Positions 43,265 to 54,100 of a stretch of DNA of 64,000 bases are shown here, one piece after another (the first letter of the stretch is position 1; each line of letters begins with the position of its first letter). The translations under genes and the position numbers were made by a program. The notes under the pieces are model-generated. The model was not told where the DNA came from. It did no database searches and worked only from the letters and a program-made list of their open reading frames with translations. This DNA is from Phoronis australis. Its lineage: Eukaryota; Phoronida; Phoronidae. The stretch spans positions 6,181 through 70,180 of the forward strand of contig NMRA01000945.1 in the NCBI GenBank assembly GCA_002633005.1. The letters are read 5' to 3'.

Positions 43265-43560
43265 ATTTTTGTCATCATCATTCATCGATATCATCATCAC
43301 CATAACTATCATTTTTCATTCATTTTCTCCAAGTGTGACTGGACAGGGCCGTTTCTTAGAATCATTTTGGATATCATCACCATGACCATGACCATAGTCA
43401 TTGTCCGCCATCATCATCATCCGTCACCATCACCGTCACCATACTCATCATCATCGCCATCATCATCACCACCATCATCATCTTTTCCACTGTCGTCATT
43501 GCCACCACAACCGTCACCATCATCTTCCGTCATAACAATCATTAAGCATTTTATTTCACC
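43265..43560. repeat. CAT/CAC-rich simple repeat
   Basis: Imperfect (CAT)n with CAC and CGT interruptions, densest at 43375-43530. The serine/proline-rich open frame over it is low-complexity translation and not a gene. Confidence 0.88.
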
Positions 43561-44104
43561 ATGTCACTGTCAGTCTCTAAAGCACTTTGATTTTTGCTAG
43601 TTGAAATTAGGATCTAACGGAGTGCTAATGATATACAGCAATCTAACAGACATGAGTGTGCTTAGCGTGAAGCCTCCCAGGCATTTTCAACACTTCATTA
43701 GATTCCACAACATTGACAAAAATAACAATTCCTTAAGGAAATTGACTTCCTTTTTTATCAAAGATCAAACATCTTAAAAGTTACTATAAGCAGGTGTTCC
43801 ATTAAAGAAACTAACTTTTGATTTAGGCCATTGATTTACTACTATAGAAATGTTCTCAACTTGTTCCTTACTAACATATTTTTGGTCTTGCAAAGTACTG
43901 ACAGTTACTTCCTACTCAAGACACTATGCTAGGAGAATAAAATGATACGTCGCCATAACAACTAGTAAAATCTGGTCTTGAGCGCTAATGAACTGTCAAT
44001 TCATTTCAAGACCAGAAATCACACCTATTTTGATTAAGGAAAATTTTGAGACAAAATTTAGATAATGGTAAGTGGTCTTAATCAGAAATTGCTTTTTGTG
44101 ATAG

Positions 44105-44215
44105 CAGCTTTAAATAACTTCTAAGGTCACTAAATAAGGTTTGAGTTATCTCAAACCTTATTTAGAGACATTCATTCTAACTCATATATCAAAAAAGCAG
44201 GCTATGTCAACTAGT
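44105..44215. repeat. palindrome with 16-bp perfect arms, end of a repeat family
   Basis: CTAAATAAGGTTTGAG and its exact reverse complement are separated by TTAT at 44130-44165. The right arm continues into text (CATTCTAACTCA, CAAAAAAGCAGGCT) that recurs at 48140-48225. The left arm, AGGTCACTAAATAAGG, matches the opposite strand of that copy. It therefore looks like two inverted copies of one element end. Confidence 0.8.
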
Positions 44216-44291
44216 AAAAGTTTATATTAACCGTGTTTGCTATTTCAACATTCGCTCGCAATGTCAACTGAGTTTGCAGTGCGTAATAAAC

Positions 44292-45219
44292 TTAAAGGTG
44301 AAGGCAACCTCTTTTCCTGTCATTTTTAGCAAAAATAAGGTTCGTTGATTATCCCAGATCTATTTTTCATTTAATTACAGAAGCTTTTTGTAATTTAAAC
44401 AATTACTCGTCCTTTACTCCGGAAGTGACGTTTTGGGAGGCAAGCATTTCGCGCCAATTTATTTTCATTTAGTCTGACTGTGAGAGCTACCGAGTCAGTC
44501 ATTGTTCTACCTCTGTTGTGATAAGTTCAGTTGTTGTCATTTGCTTTTGTTTATGAGTCAGTCAACATAAAACACTGTTGCTACATACCGAGATGCACTA
44601 TCTCATTATCGTCACACAGACAGAGGAACAATTGTCCCACTTGCCCAAGTGTCCGTGACATACTCTCACTGGATGGTGACCTGAGCTCACAAGCTGCTTA
44701 CATCCCGCAGTGCTTCTCCCTCAAACACACCTGGCACCTTCTAAATAGCTCCAATACTTTAGACAAGTCCTCAATAAACTTATCAAAGTTTGCCTCACCG
44801 ATCTGTTTATTGAACGATGAATTGTCCTCTTCACTGGGTGTCGAACCGGCCTGTATTCACATTCCCTCTACTCAACATCGGAGCAGGGCTGCTTACAGGC
44901 TCTGCACGATAATGAGTACATCCTGGTGCGCAGCAACAGGATGGCATGTTGACAGACTCGAAAGCAAAAGCAAACGATGACGGAACTTGTCACAGCCGAG
45001 CTATAACAATGACTGACTCGACAGCTCTCATAGTCACACTATATGAAAAAAAATTGGTGCGAAAATCTTGCCTCAGTCCCAAAACGTCACTTCCAGAGTA
45101 AAGGACAAATAATTAATTAAGTTTCGAAAAGCTGTAATTAAGTGAAAAATATGTCAGGGATAATCAAAGAACCTTATTTTTGCTAAGTGACATGAAAAAA
45201 AGGTTGACTTTCCCTTTAA
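44292..45219. mobile_element. TTAA-flanked foldback DNA transposon (Kolobok-like, non-autonomous)
   Basis: Both outer ends are TTAA followed by inverted arms: left TTAAAGGTGAAGGCAACCTC, right (reverse complement) TTAAAGGGAAAGTCAACCTT. The arms stay similar for about 320 bp each, through blocks such as AGCAAAAATAAGGTTC and GAAGTGACGTTTTGGGA. This leaves a ~290-bp loop. TTAA target sites occur in piggyBac and Kolobok elements. A THAP-like peptide in the right arm favours Kolobok, whose transposases carry a THAP domain. No transposase is present. Confidence 0.8.
44831..44947 (-). pseudogene. THAP-like N-terminal fragment inside the transposon
   Basis: A 38-codon frame starts MPSCCCAPGCTHYRAEP and ends at TGA. 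The Met-Pro-x-x-Cys-x4-Cys arrangement resembles the start of THAP zinc fingers (C2CH), but the later Cys/His ligands are missing. The inverted left arm encodes a diverged equivalent on the plus strand (KHCCYIPRCTISLSSHR near 44570-44620). It is probably the relic of a transposase first exon. Confidence 0.4.
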
Positions 45220-45369
45220 TCATCGCTAAAACATATTAATGTTGTGAATGTGCCTCGAGTCCAGCTAAGGTCAAGGTGGGGTCAGCTGTTAAGTAGGTCA
45301 ACAGTTCGTTATGATACACACCGCATGCCAGGGAGACTGATTGAAACCAAGTACAAAATGGACAACAAA

Positions 45370-45670
45370 AATCGAGACGGTGGATAAAGCACGCCGTGAG
45401 CATGAGATCGAAGCAACGAAATGTCAAATTGCGCGACCAAATAAATGAATTTGGGTGAGGATTTATCTCTTTTCACAATTTTCTGTGTTCAAGAACAGAA
45501 ATTCACAGAGACCGTGCGGCGATTCACAGATCCGTTGTATTCGTTCTTAACAGTCATATGCATGCAGACGCACAAATCCCACAGGATCTACATTTTCCAC
45601 GGCATCATTCTATCCTAAGTACGCCTCATTGACTCAATATTTTGGCAACTTGGTGAGTGAGAGGTACATA
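45370..45670 (+). repeat. interspersed ~300-bp repeat, copy 1
   Basis: It shares an ordered series of blocks with 48645-48930: GCACxCCGTGAGCA, AATGAATTTGGGTGAGGATT, GCATGCAGACG and CTTGGTGAGTGA. Identity looks like 65-75% by eye, with indels. The blocks also stand in the same order after the 44105-44215 and 48140-48225 palindrome-family copies, so a longer parent repeat is likely. Confidence 0.7.
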
Positions 45671-45674
45671 TGGA

Positions 45675-48135
45675 ACTGATCTATGCCTGGCAATTTCATT
45701 TCAATTTCACAAAGAACGATATACATGTCTGATAGCATACAGGTAATTTGTACCTGTTGTGATGAGAGACGAATGAACTGAGACTAAGAATAAGGTATGG
45801 TCCAGCACTAAAAATTACAATTTTGCATGTTCGTAATTTGTCATAGTAAGCAAACAGCAAAATGAGAAGTGAATGACCAACAAAAATGATCAATTGGAAT
45901 TAACGAGCTTTTTATTTTAGTAGGATCCATCTGTACATGATTAATCTACCATCAGGTTGTATGCCTGACACACATCTCATGCTGTCTATTTATGAGACTT
46001 CTGATCAGTTCTGACACAGGCTTGGTAATGGCATTCCACTCCTAAACAAGAATGCANAAAGTGACCAAATGACAAAAAGCGGCGTGCTTGCCCCAACTCA
46101 CACACAAAAAATGCCACAAAATCAAGATCATAATGATTTTGTACATATATTTGGTATGGATACGTAGAATATTGCGTAAGGAAATAGTTGATGATGATCC
46201 CTGTGCAATTTGAAAAAAAATTCGAGGTAAAATTGGATTTGTTGAAAATTAAAAAATGCGATTTTTTAAAAAATCGAACTACAAAAAAAACATTTTTTTT
46301 CGATTTTTGTCACTTTCAGAGTCATGTCTAACTAGTTAAAACTCCATTTTTACTCATTTTAGTTAGGAACCTGGAGATTTGATCAGTGTATACACCTACC
46401 TTAAGTCTGGTTGACATGCTAACCAACCCAATCCGTTGACATTTTGTACCTCCTCTTGGGGCCATTTAACACTGCTGTCACTTGTCTTGATTTACTGGAG
46501 TTGAAACAATTAACCAATCTCTACCATCTGCAGGCTGGACTTTCATGGACAGGTTCATGGACATAGGGTTGTTACTAGAAACTAAAATGGGTCGAGTTGT
46601 CGACTCTGCTTGAAAAGCAACTGGTGTCACCACTTACTTTTGCATCAAGTTCGACAAAATTCATCAAGTCCATATCAGAAATAGATGAAGGAATTTCTTG
46701 TTGAAAACCAAAATTTCCAACAAGACATGCCACAGTAGTCAAATGGATTTGAACTCGACTGGTGCTGGTGCATCCCATACACATACTACGCATCAAGTGT
46801 AGGCAAAATTCGCCCAGTCTTTTCACAAAAAATTGGCAGATTAGAACTTAGTTAGTGAAAACTAAAATGACCTAAAGAGGGTGCTACCATAGTTGAATAC
46901 CTCCGAAGTCATCATGCCGGTGCATTCTCACCACTAGCATCAAATAATTGTCAAATAAATTGTTGTCTTTCCAAAAACCGATAAACAATGAAATTCTAGC
47001 ACAAAGACAAAATACGGTCGAAAGGAGTGCACAAATTTACTAGTAAGTTCAATCTATCTGAAATTTGACTTGCGCTGACGCATCCTCGCCACGTAACATT
47101 GCGCCATGCATCATCATGTGGTCACAATTATTCATCAACGAATTTGGTAGAGACAGAAGCTGACATATACAAAACTAAAATTGTCACTAGGGCACACAGG
47201 CACCAATTTCACGAAGATAAAGGAAGGGGTTTAGGAATTCCAACAGCAAAGGTAGGCCTCAAGCTAAATGAACAGAGAAGAAAGTTTTAAGATACTCAAA
47301 CAATCCATTCAAGTCCTTGAGAGATACTAGAATGGAAGACGCTGTGTACAGTCTGGTCAGCTGGACAGTTGCACAGACACACGTTTGACACGCCACGTTT
47401 TACATGTTCGACACGTTTTTAGAGCGTTCCAATACTCCACGTTTTTAGATCGTGTCAAACATGTCAAATTCTCACCCGGGCAGTTACACAGACAGAGAAG
47501 TGGATGGTCACACTGACAGACGTGGACAGTGGATGGACAATCACACAGAGAGATAAATGGACAGTCACACAGACAGTGGACAGCCACTTCCTGGGTTCCC
47601 AACTTTTTGGGAACCTGAATAATGGGCAATACACCACTTCTCAAAATCCGGGGGGGCTTCTGTACTGACTAATAACAGCTGCACAAGAAAAAACTTCATA
47701 TCTTAAGTGTACAGATTTTATGAGAAGAAAATGGACCAAATAACTTACCACTCAGAAGACAGCTGACCACCACCAGGCATGGCTCAGAATCACAAGATCA
47801 CAGATGGTAGTAGAATTGAATTGAAGATTTCATTAGAATACAACCTAAGGCATTAACAATAGTTAAATAGGCTGTTGTGATCTCTAAACCAATCATTTGT
47901 CAGGCCTTATGGTAATCCATGATGTACACAAACCAAAGAATCACAAGATATGAGGTGGTTCAAAAGCTATGGCCAACTGTTATGGATCAGTCCATTTACT
48001 GTAGGTAAATCAAGCTCCTCTGTGGAGGAGTTGCTGGCTCCAACAGTTGTTTATGGAATTCCAAACCTTTCAGTTGTTTGTATGTATGGGTTTTACATTT
48101 AGCCCATTACTCTAGGCCTACATGTATTAAATAAC
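45675..48135. other. intergenic or first-intron sequence; weak repeat relics only
   Basis: Around 46560-47250 there is very decayed similarity to the CTCF-core family (for example CACAGTAGTC, CAAATTGTCA and CACGAAGATAAAGG). At 47370-47600 short GACAGTGGACA/CACAGAC strings recur. I see no gene. Confidence 0.4.
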
Positions 48136-48139
48136 TATT

Positions 48140-48225
48140 AAGTTTATCTCAAACCTTATTTAGTGACCTCCATTCTAACTCAAAAATCAAAAAACAGGCT
48201 TTTTCAACCGTTAAAAATATAGATT
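48140..48225. repeat. second copy of the 44.1-kb palindrome-family end
   Basis: TCTCAAACCTTATTTAG, CCATTCTAACTCA and AAAAAACAGGCT match 44150-44210. Only one arm is present, so there is no palindrome here. Confidence 0.75.
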
Positions 48226-48644
48226 TTCTGAAAGAAAAACATCAGAGGTGATAAAAATATATTTTATATTTACATGTCCTAATTACAGGCCCCTCAATCC
48301 CTCGATTTTGGGGGCGCATATCGGCTCCAATCTCCATCTGAAAAATATTCAAAAATCACGCGACATTCCCCTCATGAAGCCCAAAAGTTCCCTCAGGTGA
48401 TTGAAAAATTCCCCTTGAGGTTTGAATCACTTGTAACTCCCACAGGTGACAATTTGAAAGGGCTCAAAATGAGTTTTGGCTATTTCAGGCAGAGCCTATG
48501 AGGGCTTGCAACAGGGTGGGGGCACTAATTGATGAGGACACAAAATTTTCCCCTTACCCCAAAAAAATTCCACTCTCAGAAAGCCCAGGCACCATTCCCC
48601 TTGGATGAATGAGGGCCCTGAAAGACACCAAGTAAGAAATGTAG

Positions 48645-48930
48645 AACAGAAATCATCGAGTATCTGTAGTTGAAGCGCACCGTGAGCACAAGATAGAAAT
48701 AGCAAAATGTCAGATTACTGGAAAAATGAATGAACTTGGGTGAGGATTTATCATTCTTCACAACTTGTGATTGTGATATGGCCACAGAAGCCATGCAGCG
48801 ACCGGTACATTCGTCATAACGTAAGCAACAGCCGTATGTAAGCAGACGAGCAACTCACTCATTTTCTGTGGCATCTTTCCAGGCTATGTACACCTCGTTA
48901 ACTCAGTCTTATGGTGACTTGGTGAATGAA
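48645..48930 (+). repeat. interspersed ~300-bp repeat, copy 2
   Basis: Direct copy of 45370-45670. Flanking sequence on both sides differs, so this is a dispersed repeat and not a tandem duplication. Confidence 0.7.
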
Positions 48931-48934
48931 AGGA

Positions 48935-49730
48935 CTATGAATTGTGGGAAGTACAGCTCTGTAGCCTTTGACCTTGGATACGAAGTAAACAATTTCCACA
49001 TGGCTGAAGGTGGTTTTGCTAAACCTTTGTTCTCGCTGCACCATATATATTTCATGTTTGAAATTCCCAAGAACATCAGTTAAGGTACACATATGATACA
49101 CATATGTGAAATCTTGAATTGTAAAAATGGCTATTTTTTGTGATTAAGGTTTGACATATCCTTAGTTCGTTTTGTATTAGATGCGTGTAACGTGTCGCTT
49201 GTCTAGTTTATGACAGTTTGCAACAATCCGGTTCAAAACTTTTAACTTTGTCAGACAGATTCTGATGTTCTACCAGCTGAACTATTCATTGTTCTTTGTA
49301 TATCCATGGCCCAAATCAGACACTTACTTCAAAATCTAATAACACCGTCAAATCAAAGGAAGTGATCTCTTGTCTAGTAATGTTACATCCATGCTGGTGC
49401 AAAAAATGGTCTCAGATAAAACGAGATTTCGCAAGAGAATACAAGAAAGCTGCCAGCCGCCAACACTGTTGTGTACTTAATTCTGTGCTTTATGCATTGT
49501 TCTATAAAATATTGATAAAAAAATTTAAATGTTCTTGCTTTGCATGAGGGGCTACCAAAAATAGGATTTTATGATTTTTGAGAAAAAAAACCCGAAAGTC
49601 TCATCAAAAGAAAATTAAAAAATATTTGCGTTTTTCAGATTCATTTTTTACATAAATATCAAAAGATAGTTGGCCGTGTTACATTGTTTTGCTATGAATG
49701 CAGCTTCTTTTGTGCTACATTTTACTAAAG
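48935..49730. other. no feature seen
   Basis: AT-rich sequence with only short chance open frames. Confidence 0.45.
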
Positions 49731-49734
49731 ACAT

Positions 49735-50060
49735 GGTCACGTGACCATTTAATGATAGAGAGGCAGACGTCAAAAACATACTAAAAAAATTTAAAGTGGC
49801 CACCTGATAACGCAGAATAGGTCAAATCCATCCAAAAATGAGAAACCTATATGCCAAATTTCATGAAAATCTATCAGGGAACTCCAAAGAACAGGGGCAA
49901 AGGTAAAAATATGAAATTTCCACTAGGGGACAGAGCAGTAGTTGGATTGGTCTGAAACTCATCGTTGTCTGTCGTCAGATTCATAAGAACACACCAGCCA
50001 ATTTAATCAAGATCCCGTAAAGGTCTTAGCAGATGCCCGGACAGAAATGACGGCAAAAAA
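49735..50060 (+). repeat. truncated relative of the CTCF-core repeat family
   Basis: GTGGCCACCTGATAACGCAGA (49797), ATGCCAAATTTCATGAAAATC (49852), TTTCCACTAGGGGACAGAGC (49917) and GATGCCCGGACAGAAATGAC (50033) follow the order of arrays 1 and 2, with eroded cores. It ends at the GACGGCAA motif that precedes the right terminus of the intact copies. Confidence 0.75.
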
Positions 50061-50064
50061 TACA

Positions 50065-51890
50065 ATTGTACAGGTTAGCTACTTTCAGAAAATATATACT
50101 TGTTCAAATGTGTTTGTTGATAAATACTACCTGTTGCTGATAAATATAATTTGCGTGACACGTAGGAGTTCTCATTCAAAGAGTTCCCAATTTGATGAGA
50201 CAGTGAAAGCTTTACGGAAATAGTTACATAAAACAGTTGTTTTATACCTGTGCCAACACTAGCTATCAGCGTGAGTACACAGTTATCAGCTGAAGTAGGT
50301 TTAAAATACATTGATGCAGTGAACTGAGCACCACTGTTACGACTCTCAACCAGAATATCAAGAAAAGGAATTTTATCAATGACTGAAAAGACTCTTGATT
50401 TTCCACAGCCAGCCTTTATTACTGGTAAGATATGTCAACCATTTGACGGCTAGCCAACCAGAGCATTTATCTGTTAAGGCCATTAAAACAAATGGAACAT
50501 CCTGTTCAAACTAAACTTGTCTAAAAGAAAATTTGCTGCCAAGATACTCTGAGTTCTCTATAGGTGAATGTGCACCTTAAATGAAAAAAATGTTATTGAC
50601 AGTTTTTCTACAAACATGTCGTTTGTGGTTTTCTCCAAAGAACAATAACAATGATTTGTGAAATTTATAACATCCAAATAAACACATACATCAGTCTATT
50701 ACTGGTGAATCATCAGAATACCAATAACTCAGAAGGCTTAAAGAAGTACCAGGATTGTGTGTCTCTAGGTGAAAAGCTTATAATTTAGCAATCAATTCCA
50801 CCAGGCATTTCCCACATGGCTTATTTTTTTATTTTTATTTTTTTGAGAAGTGCCAGCACAGAGACTAAGAGCTGTCACGATGAGACATGACAAGACACAC
50901 ATACAGCATAGAGAAATGCATGCACAAAATCAATAAATGTATAGCAAATAGAAGTATGATAATGAAGCATTTGTTATTGAGAAAATGTGACCATAATCAA
51001 CTGCTCAGTTTAAGAAGCCAATATGTGGTGCACTCTTTAGGGAACCAGGGCATTTACATTAATTTTGTATGCCCTGCCACCTATTGGCAAATAGAAAATA
51101 CATCGACAGGTAGTTTTTCATGCCTTGATATGAAAGAGTCCCGATGGGGGCTTTATCATTGAGGGCTCTTTCAGAAATTTAGGAAGTCTGTAAATACATG
51201 GTGTTCTCATCACTTCTCTGTAATTACCAAAACAAACGACAACTGATGAGCTTTCTAATAAAGCCCCCTTCTCACTGTGGAGGAGTCAAAGTTTAGGGGA
51301 GCTTGACACTCAAAAAGTCTAATTCAAAAGCCAGTCACAAAATATTTATTGGTATTTTGTTTACATATCAAACATTCCGTTACAATTAATATATCCTTAA
51401 TTTATCATCCAAAAGTGCACTTGATTATTCATATGGTGATTCTTACTTATTGAGCACAAAATATGGCCAACAAGTGAAATTCTAAATTTCTCCACAGAAC
51501 TAAAGATTAGAAATAACATTTTATTCTATTAAGACCATAATTTTCAGTGTGTAGATGCCATAAAACAACATCTCCTAAAATTTCCATTATTTGCAAAAAA
51601 CAAGAAAGTTATCAGCCACTGAAAAATGTCAAAAAGCTAAAATAAATTAGTAATCAAACAATCATAGATAAACATTCGTCACTTCGTTTCAACCTTTCGA
51701 TCCCATTGTCAACCCCTCTCAACAATGAAGGTGCTGACATTGTGGGATTTACTCCTCTGATTTTAAATTAATGAACCATATGTAACAGTGAAATACTGTC
51801 CACCAAATCTGAGCTGGGATGAATTAGAAATAGCTTTCTCGCTTTCATTACTCTAGCAAGCGCCAATATGAAAAAACTCCTATTCTCCAA
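50065..51890. other. no feature seen
   Basis: AT-rich sequence with a T-rich run near 50822-50846. No gene or defined repeat. Confidence 0.45.
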
Positions 51891-51896
51891 TGTCAC

Positions 51897-52304
51897 CTGG
51901 GCCCGGTCTCCAATCTTTTTACTCGAAATGGAACTCGAAATTAGGTTTGGCATTTTCTACTCTACTTTTGGGCGAACTCAAGATATGTGTCTATTATTCT
52001 ATGCTCAAGTACACATTAACTTATGTAGATAATTTATTGCCCTTAGTTCACAGTTTGTAAACCCAATATTAAAGCAATAAGTTCGAGTTTGAACTCGAAA
52101 TTTCGAGTTTTTACTCAAGTTTGTAGCAAGAATATAAGGGTCTTCAACGGCAAACTTGAACTAGAAACTCCTATGCATAACCTATAATGTATTCGAGCAC
52201 AGTCTGATAACCAATTATCTTAAGTTCGCACAAAAGGAGCAGAGAAATTGCCAAAAATAGTTTCGAGTTCATTTCGAGTACAAAGATTAGAGACCGGGCC
52301 CTGG
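51897..52304. mobile_element. ~408-bp inverted-repeat element (GGGCCCGGTCTC ends)
   Basis: Arms of about 60 bp: CCTGGGCCCGGTCTCCAATC on the left, mirrored by AGAGACCGGGCCCTGG on the right, with TACTCGAAAT and GAACTCGAAA continuing inward. The interior is rich in TTCGAGTT/AACTCGAA inverted words. No coding sequence. Confidence 0.85.
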
Positions 52305-52385
52305 TGAGCCCAACCAGGTTTTATCCCGGCACATTCCATTCTCACTAGTGGGCTGGTCATCAAAGGAGTGACTCTATTCACTAGA

Positions 52386-52839
52386 GTCCCATCCACACAC
52401 AGCCTACTCCAGAGCAACATGCACTAGTGCAACGTACCTCAGTTTTAATTTTAGCATCCATACACAGCTTCTGAAAATTACAGACCCGAGTGCCAAGTTA
52501 ACTTTTAAAGTTACTGGCCTGGCCACAAATCCACTGGCCCCGGGACACTGGGCCAGTGTCTATTTCGATCACTGTACACACTGTGCTAATGCAAAAAAGA
52601 CCCATCTTCATGTAAGTGCAGCTGATAATTACTTCCGCCTTGGCCCAGGTATGCAGCCACACATGAATTAAAAGTGGCGCAAGTTACCCTAGAACAAGTT
52701 GCCCTACCTCAATAAGGTGGAGTAAGTTGTCACATTGAGGGGTAGGTTGCAGTAGTATATCATCCACACAGTTGCCAAACCTAGCGACAACTTGTTCCAG
52801 GAGTAACTTGTTCAGAGTAAGTCTGTGTGTGGATGGCAC
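52386..52839. mobile_element. ~450-bp inverted-repeat element (CCATCCACACACAG ends)
   Basis: The left GTCCCATCCACACACAGCCT is mirrored by the right CTGTGTGTGGATGGCAC. Inner arms share AACTTGTTCCAGG-like words (52700-52810). It is a MITE-like element inserted about 80 bp from the previous one. No coding sequence. Confidence 0.78.
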
Positions 52840-53144
52840 TTAGGTCAGTAGCCAGGATAATTATTGCTTCTTATCAGATCATAACTTGAAAGCATGTAGG
52901 TTGTACTTTTTCTCTTTTTGGGACATGAAAACCAATGGAAACCATCAAATCTGAACAGAGGAGTAAACATAAGACTACGTGGGTTTTTAAATTTTCAAAA
53001 CTGGTCAAATAATAGCAATTTTGTCAACAAAAACCCAAGTCTTGAGCTAATTATTGGAAAGTACTTTCCCAACATGGCTTAACAACTAATTATACTGCAT
53101 AACATATAGCTCAGTTTTGCCTTGGTGCAAAGCAGTAAATTTCA

Positions 53145-53570
53145 TGTTAGTCTTACAGCAAGCTGGCTGGCTATAGCACAGTACAGCTTGGTACAGCTTG
53201 GTACAAAGTTGTATTTTATTTTGACTTTAGTGGCTGGTTATAATATAGTACAGCTCATTACAGCTTGATACAAAGTTGTATATTTTATTCTGACTTATAA
53301 TTAGTCTTCATATGCAGCTACCTGGCTGGCTATAAGTACAGTACAGCTCAGTATAACACAGTGCAAAGATGAATATTTTATTTTGGCATTAGTCTTCATA
53401 CATCTAGCTTGCTGACTATAATGGTAATACAACTGGGTGTAGAGTCATAAGTTTTATTTTCACGTAAGTCTTTATACAGATAGTTGGCTACATATAGAAT
53501 AGTATAGCTCATAATAGCCTTAATGCAAAGTTGCATAGTCTTTATACAGCTAGCTGACTTTGACTCTATG
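53145..53570. repeat. degenerate ~80-90-bp tandem repeat
   Basis: About five units contain GCTGGCTATAGxACAGTACAG, GTACAAAGTTGTATTTTATT and TTAGTCTTCATACAGCTAG, with many substitutions and indels. Confidence 0.75.
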
Positions 53571-53597
53571 GCTATATTCGCAAGTGAGCAGGTCTAA

Positions 53598-54100
53598 AGT
53601 ATTGTCGGTGGTGTAGATTTATAGTACCACTGCTGTGCTTGAACTTGGAATCCAGCTTAATTTCAAGATCCCGTATGCATGAACTTGGAATTAAATATTT
53701 ATTATTTAAGCAATTCGGTGAAATTTTTTGTTCAGTGCGACAAAAGAACTTGTAAATTACTCGGCAGTAACTCAATGTTCTCCTTTAGTACCAGAACTTA
53801 GTCACTGTTACAGAATTGAAGGAATATGTGAATGGTTAATTACTTATTGTTTGGTGAATAAGATTGCCAACAGATGAAAAAGCCAACAAACATCATGATA
53901 AAGGTAATTGGCTAAGGGTTTTGAATATTACTTCAATGACATTTAATTTGCTTTAGTGCAACTTGCAAAATTTTAGGAACGTGATTAAAATTTTAGTCAG
54001 AACTTGCCAGTTTCCTCTTGTATACGAGATATCTTGAGATTAAGTAGGATTCCAAATTCACGCACTGCACCTGCGGTCTCAAATCTACTGACTACTGGGC
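53598..54100. repeat. foldback pair (arms ~90 bp)
   Basis: The reverse complement of 53598-53690 matches 54003-54100 through GATATCTTGAGATTAAGT-like and GGATTCCAAATTCA-like blocks at about 70% by eye. The spacer is roughly 310 bp. It marks the left edge of the CpG-dense block. Confidence 0.65.

Noticed and set aside
43181-43600. 139-codon serine/proline-rich frame
   Set aside because: Low-complexity translation of the CAT/CAC simple repeat.
44531-44980. 149-codon plus-strand frame in the transposon
   Set aside because: It runs across the left arm, loop and part of the right arm of a foldback element. Only its start resembles a THAP beginning, so it is not an intact gene.
47748-47790. Minus-strand segment MPGGGQLSSE with a good donor (GTGGTAAGTTA), considered as the missing BAIAP3 exon
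   Set aside because: Ending in phase 0, as required by the next exon, gives a TGA within the segment. The upstream acceptor is also poor.
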